Below are positions 8,587 to 15,486 of a DNA stretch of 28,993 bases, one piece after another. The translations under genes and the position numbers were made by a program. This DNA comes from an uncultured bacterium. Lineage in GTDB: Bacteria; Actinomycetota; Aquicultoria; SKW223; CALKMS01. Numbering within the stretch: position 1 is the stretch's first letter; the number at the start of each line of letters is the position of its first letter. The notes under the pieces were generated by a model, which was not told where the DNA came from, did no database searches, and saw nothing but the letters and a program-made list of their open reading frames with translations. Where the stretch lies: NCBI GenBank assembly GCA_938091145.1, contig CALKMS010000029.1, positions 1 through 28,993 on the forward strand, written 5' to 3'.

Positions 8587-9069
8587 TTACCTCCTTCTAA
8601 GTTCTCTCACAAGTTTTCTAACTTTAGCACTAGTCATTTTAGCCTGAACTCCAAGGTCGTTAACTACCAAAACAGGAGCTAGACTGCAACAACCAAGACA
8701 ATTAACATACTCTAAAGTAAACATCCTATCGTGAGTAGTCTCCCCCTCACCAATGCCTAATTCCTGCTTTAAACTCTCAGCAATTTTTGTAGCGCCTTGA
8801 ACATGGCAAGCAGTACCTTGGCAAACACGAATAACATACTTACCTCGAGGGTGAAGAGAAAACTGGGAGTAAAAAGTAGCTACTCCGTAAAGTTCGCTTA
8901 AAGGAATATTTTTTTCTTCGGAAATTTGCTCTAGAACACTCCGAGAAAGAAATCCTTCTTCACGCTGAATAGCGAGAAGGAGAGCAATAACTTCACCCTG
9001 GCCAGAAAATCTAGCTATCGTTTTTTTAAGTTGTTCTCTTTTTTTAGCCGTAATTTTTTCCTCTCCCAC
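8587..9069 (-). CDS. NuoE/HydC-like thioredoxin-fold 2Fe-2S subunit
   Basis: This is a small electron-transfer subunit (160 aa) of the NuoE/HydC family, carrying one [2Fe-2S] cluster and normally bound to the NuoF-like flavoprotein. The N-terminal helical part is followed by the conserved LYGVATFYSQFSLHPRGKY. The cluster ligands are C-x4-C in CQGTACHVQGA and the later pair in YVNCLGCCSLAPV. The start is GTG at 9069 with GAGG placed about 5 bp upstream; there is no competing ATG nearby. It lies 19 bp after the HdrC-HdrB fusion and 3 bp before acsE. Together with the NuoF-like protein and the NuoG-like N-terminus of FdhA it completes a three-part NADH-linked module. Association with the Hdr/MetF genes instead is possible but less likely. 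Confidence 0.9.
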   Translation of the reverse strand: MGEEKITAKKREQLKKTIARFSGQGEVIALLLAIQREEGFLSRSVLEQISEEKNIPLSELYGVATFYSQFSLHPRGKYVIRVCQGTACHVQGATKIAESLKQELGIGEGETTHDRMFTLEYVNCLGCCSLAPVLVVNDLGVQAKMTSAKVRKLVRELRRR

Positions 9070-9088
9070 TTTTACCTCAGCTTCTAAC

Positions 9089-10486
9089 CTAACTCAAAAA
9101 CCCTTTGCTTTTTAAAAAAGCCGACGGATTAGTAAGGTGTTTAAAAAGACCCAGCTTTGCAGGTGACAAACCAAAGCTTAATCCCAGTGCTTCTGATAAG
9201 TAAAAAACAGGCATCTTTTTTGGATCTGGCTGGCGAACGTCGATATTTAAATGGCAAAGAGGACAGGCAACAATTACGGCTTCGGCTCCAACTTCTTTGG
9301 CATTTTTAACTATTTTGCCCACTACGTCTTTAACCACCTTGCCTTCAGTTAATGAAAGACTGCCACCACAACATTCAGTCTTATACGACCAGTCTAAAAC
9401 TTCAGCTCCTAAAAGCTTCATTAAAACATCCATCTCTCTTGGATACTCAGGATGCGGCCAGCCCGTTACTTCAGGAGGACGAGAAATAAGACATCCATAG
9501 TAACACACCACCTTCGTCCCTTTCCAGTTTTTCTTTATTTTCTCCTTTATCCTTTCAGTTCCCACTTCCTCTAAAAGAAAATCAAGCAAATTATAAACTC
9601 GGAACTCCTCCTTGAGATGGAAATTAAGTTCTCTTTCTACCTTTTCCTTTAGGTGGTTATCCTTCTTAATTTGATAAAGTGAAGTTTTGAGACGAGAAAA
9701 ACAAGCAGCACAAGGAGCCAGTACTCGACTAAAACCAAGATCCTGAAAAAGCTTCAGGTTACTCATTGGCAACAAAGTTGCTTGCCAGGGAGAGCTTTGA
9801 TGAGCTGGGGTGCTGCCGCAACAAACCCAATTTTCAGGCTCAGACAATTTAATATCTAACACTTTCAAAACAGCTTTCAAGGAAATATCAAACTCTTGAC
9901 CAGAAGAGTGAAGAGAACAACCTGGGTAGTATGCGACTTCCGACTTCACCCCTTCCTTCTCACTTTTAACTTGAATCTTTCTTTCTTGAAGGCGGGCTTT
10001 CTCTGGTCTCAACTTTAGTTTCCCTTTAGCCAACAAGTCAAGTCCAAGTTTTAAGTCGCGAAACGGCTGACCAGAAGCTAAACTTAACTTCACCGCCAGC
10101 CCTAACTCAAACAAGCGGCCGCTCTTTTCGATGTCCTGCATGGCTAAACGATTGAAAAGGGCGGGAAGTGGTAAGGCTGGTTTAAACCCTTTCTCTTGAG
10201 ACTTAATGCGCAGGAAATCAATCACCCCTGCCACGTCGATTCCCTGCGGGCAACGGGTATTGCAGGTCTGACAAGAGCTGCAAAGCCAGATAGAGCGGGA
10301 ATTAAAAACTTTTTCTTCCTCATCAAACTGAAGACCTCTGATTATCTGGTGGGGCAAAATGTCGTAGTAATCAGCTAAAGGACAACCGCTTGAACATTTA
10401 GCGCACAAGCAACATTTGTAGACGTTTATTCCCTTTAAAGCCAGCTCCTTAGCCAAGCTGGCTGTTTCCTTTAAAACAATACCCAT
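9089..10486 (-). CDS. hdrCB: Fused HdrC-HdrB heterodisulfide reductase-like protein
   Basis: This is a soluble iron-sulfur electron carrier in which HdrC and HdrB are one polypeptide (465 aa). Residues 1-100 hold two [4Fe-4S] motifs of HdrC type, C25/C28/C31/C35 and C69/C72/C75/C79. Residues 185-430 hold two CCG domains of HdrB: C190, C222-C223-G224, C259-x2-C262, and C328/C332, C372-C373-G374, C408-x2-C411. These domains bind the non-cubane [4Fe-4S] clusters in HdrB. No methanogen heterodisulfide is expected in this pathway. In acetogens Hdr subunits are known next to metVF, where they form part of the methylene-THF reductase complex. The ATG overlaps the metF stop as TAATG. No HdrA gene is present in the window, so its flavin partner is probably the MvhD fusion at 12070..14127. 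Domain calls are firm, the partner is inference. Confidence 0.9.
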   Translation of the reverse strand: MGIVLKETASLAKELALKGINVYKCCLCAKCSSGCPLADYYDILPHQIIRGLQFDEEEKVFNSRSIWLCSSCQTCNTRCPQGIDVAGVIDFLRIKSQEKGFKPALPLPALFNRLAMQDIEKSGRLFELGLAVKLSLASGQPFRDLKLGLDLLAKGKLKLRPEKARLQERKIQVKSEKEGVKSEVAYYPGCSLHSSGQEFDISLKAVLKVLDIKLSEPENWVCCGSTPAHQSSPWQATLLPMSNLKLFQDLGFSRVLAPCAACFSRLKTSLYQIKKDNHLKEKVERELNFHLKEEFRVYNLLDFLLEEVGTERIKEKIKKNWKGTKVVCYYGCLISRPPEVTGWPHPEYPREMDVLMKLLGAEVLDWSYKTECCGGSLSLTEGKVVKDVVGKIVKNAKEVGAEAVIVACPLCHLNIDVRQPDPKKMPVFYLSEALGLSFGLSPAKLGLFKHLTNPSAFLKSKGFLS

Positions 10487-11403
10487 TAGTTTTCCCCCAT
10501 CGAAGGGCGAGGATAAAGGCCGGCACCCCTAACTATTTCCGGTACAGCTTCTTCCCATTCTATTGCCATTATGTGAACTCCTTTGACGCCTTTTATCTCT
10601 TTTAAAGCTTTAATAATATCAATACAAATCTGTATTCCTTCAGCCTTAGCATCAGTTGTCTTTTCCATCCGGCTGATGATTTCCTCTGGCACATCCATCC
10701 CCGGAACTTTTTTCTGCATATATTTTGCCATCCCCACCGACTTAATTGGAGCTACTCCAGCCAAAATAAATATTTTTTCATCTAAGCCCTGCTCCCTAAC
10801 CAACTCCATCCAGCGGGAAAACTTTTCGAGATTGTAGACAATTTGGGTTTGTAAAAACTCCGCTCCAGCTGCCACTTTTTTAGCCAGCCGCCCAGCTCTC
10901 AACGCTAATGAACCAGCAAAAGGATTTTCCACCGCCCCAATAAAAAACTTAGGTTCAACTTTCATTTCTTCCCCATTTAAAAACTTCTTTTCCTCTTTCA
11001 TCTGTTTAACCATCTGAATTAACTGAATTGAATCAAGGTCAAAAACCCCTTTAGCTTCTGGATGGTTGCCAAACTTTGGATGATCACCAGTTAAAAGAAG
11101 AATGTTTTTAATCCCCAAAGCCCAGGCGCCTAAAATGTCACTTTGAAGAGCAATTCGGTTGCGATCCCGGCAGGTCATTTGAGCAATCGGCTCCAAACCA
11201 AGAGAAGTCAAAATAGCAGCTGAAGCAATGCTTGAAAGTCTAACCACTGCTGTTTGGCAATCAGTAATATTAATTGCGTCAGCAAAGCCCTTAAGGATTT
11301 CCGCTTTTTCTTCAATCACACCACGATCAGCGCTTTTAGGTGGACCAAGCTCAGCTGTGACCGCAAACTCTCCCGCTCTTAAAAGCTTCTCTAAATTACT
11401 CAC
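10486..11403 (-). CDS. metF: 5,10-methylenetetrahydrofolate reductase catalytic subunit
   Basis: MetF reduces methylene-THF to methyl-THF with its bound FAD, the last step before methyl transfer by AcsE. The 305 aa TIM barrel shows the family stretches EFAVTAELGPPKSAD, INITDCQTAVVRLSS, QMTCRDRNRIALQSD and LLLTGDHPKFGNHP. The start is GTG at 11403 with a GAGG ribosome site a few bases upstream, 4 bp after metV. The 3' end overlaps hdrCB (TAATG). Like other acetogen MetF proteins it is the short form and depends on a separate MetV. Here it is embedded between MetV and Hdr-type electron carriers rather than being stand-alone, suggesting that its electrons come from the adjacent redox proteins rather than directly from NAD(P)H. 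Confidence 0.95.
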   Translation of the reverse strand: MSNLEKLLRAGEFAVTAELGPPKSADRGVIEEKAEILKGFADAINITDCQTAVVRLSSIASAAILTSLGLEPIAQMTCRDRNRIALQSDILGAWALGIKNILLLTGDHPKFGNHPEAKGVFDLDSIQLIQMVKQMKEEKKFLNGEEMKVEPKFFIGAVENPFAGSLALRAGRLAKKVAAGAEFLQTQIVYNLEKFSRWMELVREQGLDEKIFILAGVAPIKSVGMAKYMQKKVPGMDVPEEIISRMEKTTDAKAEGIQICIDIIKALKEIKGVKGVHIMAIEWEEAVPEIVRGAGLYPRPSMGEN

Positions 11404-11407
11404 TTTC

Positions 11408-12073
11408 TTACCTCAGCAAAAGATCTTCTCTTATAACTCGACCAGGCAGATTCTTCTTTGACCAGTCTTTTGGTTTCTTTATCTCGTCCAGCAAATGAAG
11501 CTCACCTCGAGTTTCCAAGCGATCGTATATTAACTGCCAGGCACAAGGAATATCCGGCGAAACCTCACATTTTCCTTCCTGAGAACCACCGCAGGGACCG
11601 TTTAAAAGCCCTTTAGCACACCGAGCAATTGGACAAATGCCCGCTGTTAGATGAAGCAGGCAGTCAGTGCAAGCCTGACAATACTCTTTCCAGACTCCAG
11701 ACTCATCAGGGCGACCTATAAACAGCGTATTAAGAGCAGGGTAAACTTCGATTTCAGGAAAACAATCAGCTATTGTTTGTACCCCAACGCCGCAGGAAAG
11801 AGAAAGAATAGCCTCGCTTTTTTCTATAAAACTCCCTAACTCCTCTACAAATTCATGCTCACAAGACCTTTTAAGCATCCTCTCGGAAGTAAACACTTCC
11901 TTGCTTTTCATTAAAGATTTGAGCTTTAATTGAGAATCAAGGAGGCTCACTTCCCGGTTCCCACTAGCAAAACAAATTGCAGTGCAGGTAGCGCAACCAA
12001 CCAGCAAAAGATGTTGCTTTCCCTTAATCATCTCTTCGATTTCCGAAAAAGGTTTTAATTCAGCAACTATCAA
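11408..12073 (-). CDS. metV: Methylenetetrahydrofolate reductase accessory iron-sulfur/zinc subunit
   Basis: MetV is the cysteine-rich partner of short MetF, needed to pass electrons to its flavin. The MTHFR C-terminal-type domain is evident from GCATCTAICFASGN near the start, LSCGVGVQTIADCFP in the middle and the dense cysteine block CQACTDCLLHLTAGICPIARC followed by GLLNGPCGG and CEVSPDIPCAW. I prefer the TTG at 12073 (221 aa). GAGGTGGG (12087-12080) precedes it, the start forms a TTGA overlap with the upstream stop, and the product then begins MIVAELKPFSEI as this family usually does. An in-frame TTG at 12091 would add six residues without a good ribosome site. It lies directly between the MvhD fusion and metF, consistent with a bridge from the redox module to MetF. 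Confidence 0.93.
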   Translation of the reverse strand: MIVAELKPFSEIEEMIKGKQHLLLVGCATCTAICFASGNREVSLLDSQLKLKSLMKSKEVFTSERMLKRSCEHEFVEELGSFIEKSEAILSLSCGVGVQTIADCFPEIEVYPALNTLFIGRPDESGVWKEYCQACTDCLLHLTAGICPIARCAKGLLNGPCGGSQEGKCEVSPDIPCAWQLIYDRLETRGELHLLDEIKKPKDWSKKNLPGRVIREDLLLR

Positions 12074-14127
12074 CTCATTCCCACCTCGCAAGCCTTTAGG
12101 GGAGAAGGCCCAAGGCCTCTTAATCTTCCTTTTACTTCTTCATACTTTTCTTGGTAAACTTCCCCCCGGGGGTCATCAATATTCCATATCTCAAGCCGCT
12201 CCCCTCCCACGCCCAAGTCATTTAGAATTTTTTTAACATATTCCACCCGGCGGAAAACACGGGAATTGCCATGAATAAAGTGGCAATTGTTGTTACCACA
12301 ACCGACAAGAAAAACCGCGTCTGCTTTCAAATGAAAAGGTTTAAGGATTTGATAAATGCTTAACTTACCTAGACAAGGAATTTTTATACCCTGAAGGCTA
12401 TCAAGAGAAGCGTACGAATTAAAAGTGCAAAAGAAGCCCACAATTTGAAACTCTCTTTCCTTGTTTTTTTGCAAAATTTTCTTCACTTCAACCGTAACGC
12501 CGTGATCAGGAAAAGAAGGAAGAACTATGGCCCGAGCAGGGCATTCAGCTACACAAATGCCGCAGCCCTGACAATCTCTAGAATTGATTTCTGCAATTCC
12601 TCCTTCATTCACTCTTGGTATCTGGTAAGGACAAACTCTCACGCAAGTAAGGCACCCTATGCAAAGGTCAGAAAGAACCTCTGCATAGCTGCCACAATTC
12701 ATACACCTCTGGGCCTCCTTCACAGCATTTTCTTTGCTATAACCAAGCTCCACTTCACTAAAACTCTTAAGTCTTTCTTCAAGAGAAAGGGTAGGTATAA
12801 GCTCACGTGGCTTTTTCTTTAATTTTTCCTTCAAGCTAAAAGAAAGACTTTCTAAAGGTTTTTCAGTTCGAAGTAAACTGGAAAGATTTATTCCCCTGAG
12901 GTAACTATGAATAGAAAGGGCGGCCCTTTTACCTGCTGCTATAGCTTCAATAACATTAGAAGGACCTGTCACCGCATCTCCGCCAGCAAAAACTCCCAAG
13001 CGGCTCGTCATCATAGTTTCGGGGTCAACTTGAATTAATCCTTTTTTAACCTCAATCTTCCCATGGAGAAAAGAAGGGTCAAGTGCATGTCCTATGGCTA
13101 CAATGACCGTGTCCACCGGGAGAACAAACTCTGAACCCTCACGAGGGACAGCCCGACGACGACCAGACTCATCAGGTGCTTCCAAATCCATTTTTATACA
13201 CTCAATTCCCTCCACTTTTTTCTCCCCCAAGATACGAAGAGGGGAAGTGAGTAAATTAAAATTCACTCCTTCTTCCTCGGCTTTTTTTATTTCCTCTTTA
13301 CTAGCCGGCATCTCCTCTTTTGAACGCCGATAAAGAAGAAAAGCACTCTCAGCTCCAACTCTGAGAGCGGTTCTGGCCGCATCTACTGCCGTATTTCCAC
13401 CTCCCACAATTGCTACTTTCTTGCCAATCTCCACTTCTTCCCCCAGGTTAACTTTCCGTAAAAATCTGACACCATCTAACACTCCTTTTAAACTTTCCCC
13501 TTCAATTCCCAATTTCAAATTTTGGTGAGCCCCAACAGCAATAAAAATGGCGTGAAACTCATCTAAAAGAGCTTCCAAAGAAAGACTGGAATTAAGGGGG
13601 CTATTCAATTTTACTTCAATCCCAATTCCTAATATTTCTTCAACTTCTCTTTCTAAAACAGGTCGGGGAAGGCGATAAGAGGGAACTCCTAAACGAAGCA
13701 TACCACCAAGTGAAGACTCGGCTTCATAAAGAGTCACTTCATAACCGAGCATTCTCAAATCATAAGCACAAGCAAGCCCAGCTGGCCCGGAACCTACCAC
13801 AGCCACTTTCTCTCTATATTTTATAGGGGGAGCAGGAAAGATGCTGTTTTTTACATAGTCAGCCACAAAGCGCTTAAGACCAGCAATAGCGATAGGCTCT
13901 TCTACCTCGCCTCGGCGACAGGCACTTTCGCAAGGCCGAGCACAAATTCGACCACAGACAGCGGGAAAGGGATTTGTTTCTCTAATAGTCTTAAGCGCTT
14001 CCTCAAATTCACCTTGAGCAATAAAAGAAACATACCTCCTCACATCGGTTTTAATAGGACAAGCAACTCGGCAAGGCGGATCCCTCCGTTCTTTAAGATT
14101 CGTCTTTAAATAAGATGAAGTTTTCAC
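12070..14127 (-). CDS. GltD-like NAD(P)H/FAD oxidoreductase fused to two [4Fe-4S] sites and an MvhD domain
   Basis: This three-part redox fusion has 685 aa. Residues 10-95 form the cysteine-rich front of the glutamate-synthase small-chain type (C19, C23, C58, C62, C66, C70). Residues 105-410 form the flavoprotein, with FAD motif VVGSGPAGLACAYDL, NAD(P) motif IVGGGNTAVDAARTAL plus YRRSKEEMP, and GVFAGGDAVTGPSNVIEA. Residues 475-530 add a CMNC pair and two ferredoxin motifs, CIGCLTCVRVC and CQGCGICVAEC. Residues 563-650 resemble MvhD/FlpD (GFFCTFNSYAS, IPCLGKLS, VGCGNNNCHFIHGN; C567, C585, C610, C615). MvhD normally passes electrons into HdrA. Here no HdrA exists, so this protein may replace HdrA plus MvhD, feeding HdrCB and MetV-MetF from NAD(P)H. 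Glutamate synthase function is unlikely because no large subunit is nearby. I chose GTG 14127 by its ribosome site; TTG 14148 is the alternative. Confidence 0.88.
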   Translation of the reverse strand: MKTSSYLKTNLKERRDPPCRVACPIKTDVRRYVSFIAQGEFEEALKTIRETNPFPAVCGRICARPCESACRRGEVEEPIAIAGLKRFVADYVKNSIFPAPPIKYREKVAVVGSGPAGLACAYDLRMLGYEVTLYEAESSLGGMLRLGVPSYRLPRPVLEREVEEILGIGIEVKLNSPLNSSLSLEALLDEFHAIFIAVGAHQNLKLGIEGESLKGVLDGVRFLRKVNLGEEVEIGKKVAIVGGGNTAVDAARTALRVGAESAFLLYRRSKEEMPASKEEIKKAEEEGVNFNLLTSPLRILGEKKVEGIECIKMDLEAPDESGRRRAVPREGSEFVLPVDTVIVAIGHALDPSFLHGKIEVKKGLIQVDPETMMTSRLGVFAGGDAVTGPSNVIEAIAAGKRAALSIHSYLRGINLSSLLRTEKPLESLSFSLKEKLKKKPRELIPTLSLEERLKSFSEVELGYSKENAVKEAQRCMNCGSYAEVLSDLCIGCLTCVRVCPYQIPRVNEGGIAEINSRDCQGCGICVAECPARAIVLPSFPDHGVTVEVKKILQKNKEREFQIVGFFCTFNSYASLDSLQGIKIPCLGKLSIYQILKPFHLKADAVFLVGCGNNNCHFIHGNSRVFRRVEYVKKILNDLGVGGERLEIWNIDDPRGEVYQEKYEEVKGRLRGLGPSPLKACEVGMS

Positions 14128-14139
14128 CTTCACCTCCTT
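14128..14139 (-). promoter_or_regulatory. Ribosome binding site that fixes the start of the MvhD fusion
   Basis: Read on the minus strand, AAGGAGGT (14139-14132) is followed by GAAG and then GTG at 14127. The spacing of 4-5 bp is good, whereas the upstream in-frame TTG at 14148 would place the same site inside the coding sequence. This favours a 685 aa product that does not overlap acsC. Confidence 0.7.
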
Positions 14140-15476
14140 CAGGACCAATTTTTCAAAAATGAAGGTATTTCAGAGGCTTCGCGCGGACCAACAATAACTT
14201 CGTAACCAGGAAGCTCATCTTCAAGAGCACCCTTTAATTGGGCAACATAACCCGGTATTACAACTTTTTTATGGGAAACAAGATCAGTCATCGCCTGCTT
14301 TTTGAGAAACTGCGCAATTGTGTCTTGATTAAATTTTCCGGCTGACCAGGCAGTCAAAACTGAAAGCCCTTCGGTATTCACCACTCCTAACCAGGTAGGA
14401 ACTTTGCTTGCTTCAATTTCAGAAGAAACAATAAAGTAGGTCAGGGAAAAATTAGTGGTGATCAAAACCGGCGAGTTTTTATCTGCCTGTCCAATACGAT
14501 AAAATTTTTCTTCTACTTGTAAAGGCCTTTGAGGATCAGTGTAGATATTCTGCCTTAAAACAAAGAGGGGCAAAGCTTTCCAAGGTGCCAAACTCGAAAG
14601 AATGACTATTCCGCCATATTTTACAATCTGAACAGCAGCATTGATCAGTTCTTTCCACTCATTTCCTTGAGGATCAAAAGCAAAAGTAAGAGCAGGATAA
14701 CCCAAAGATCTAATCTTTTTCTCAATAGCTGCCCTCCTGATCAGAACTAAATTTTTAAAGTTGGCAGCGAGACCTTGAGCCTCCACTTCAATTACTAAGT
14801 CTTTAAAACCGCTCGCCTTAATTTTTTCTGTAAGCTCAGACACTTCATCCAAAGACTTTCCTTTAGCTACCAAAGGCAAGTTATTTTCTTTAGCTAGCGA
14901 TACCATCTTTTCATAGTTTTCTAAATCTGCGGCGTATATCAGAGGCTTACGACCTTTCTGATCAGGTATAACCTTCTCTAAAATTTCTACCGGAGCCATT
15001 AAAATTAAAGGAAGGTTAATTTTTGAAGCTTTACTTATTAAAGAATTATAGCTTTCTAAGCTACCACTTTTAGCTTCCAAAGCCAGAAGATTAGCTTCAA
15101 GAGTTTGCCCTACTCGCTGAAAAGATGCTAGCTTTACTTCTTCGATTTTTCTGTCAACTTCCTCTGCTGGCATATCATCTGAAAGATATAAAGCAATCAA
15201 TGTGGGGTTAAAAAAGGTCTTTTCGTGACGATACATAACCACTTCCCCACCGATTTTCACTGCTTTTTCTCCCTGACCAATGGTCACTGTTCGAACGGGC
15301 GGAGCGGCCGCTTCCGAAAGTTCAGCTTTTACTTCATCTGTAACATAAGGACAAGCATCTATTTCAGCTTGTCCAGCCGCTAACTTCATAGCAAAAGCCA
15401 AGCAAGTAGGGATCCCGCATTCACCGCAATTCTTCTTAGGTAGTAGTTTGAAAATCTCTAGACCTGTTAGTGCCAT
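14139..15476 (-). CDS. acsC: Corrinoid/iron-sulfur protein large subunit
   Basis: AcsC (gamma subunit) carries the cobalamin that ferries the methyl group from AcsE to acetyl-CoA synthase, and a low-potential [4Fe-4S] cluster for reductive rescue. The cluster ligands C17, C20, C25 and C42 lie in the N-terminal segment KKNCGECGIPTCLAFAMK...DACPY. A TIM barrel follows and a C-terminal cobalamin-binding domain occupies about residues 330-445, including NTEGLSVLTAWSAGKFNQ and VIPGYVAQLKGALEDELPG. The 445 aa length matches the bacterial family. ATG at 15476 with AAGGAGGA a few bases upstream, 10 bp after acsB. It is separated from its partner acsD by acsB and cooS, unlike the adjacent acsC-acsD order known in classical acetogens. 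Confidence 0.96.
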   Translation of the reverse strand: MALTGLEIFKLLPKKNCGECGIPTCLAFAMKLAAGQAEIDACPYVTDEVKAELSEAAAPPVRTVTIGQGEKAVKIGGEVVMYRHEKTFFNPTLIALYLSDDMPAEEVDRKIEEVKLASFQRVGQTLEANLLALEAKSGSLESYNSLISKASKINLPLILMAPVEILEKVIPDQKGRKPLIYAADLENYEKMVSLAKENNLPLVAKGKSLDEVSELTEKIKASGFKDLVIEVEAQGLAANFKNLVLIRRAAIEKKIRSLGYPALTFAFDPQGNEWKELINAAVQIVKYGGIVILSSLAPWKALPLFVLRQNIYTDPQRPLQVEEKFYRIGQADKNSPVLITTNFSLTYFIVSSEIEASKVPTWLGVVNTEGLSVLTAWSAGKFNQDTIAQFLKKQAMTDLVSHKKVVIPGYVAQLKGALEDELPGYEVIVGPREASEIPSFLKNWS

Positions 15477-15486
15477 TAATCCTCCT

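Noticed and set aside
12074..12091. TTG at 12091 as the metV start
   Set aside because: It has no ribosome site, while the TTG at 12073 has GAGGTGGG upstream, forms a TTGA overlap and gives the usual MetV N-terminus.
12070..14127. Glutamate synthase small subunit (gltD)
   Set aside because: The flavoprotein core matches GltD, but there is no gltB, and the added ferredoxin and MvhD domains with coupling to metV point to a different redox role.
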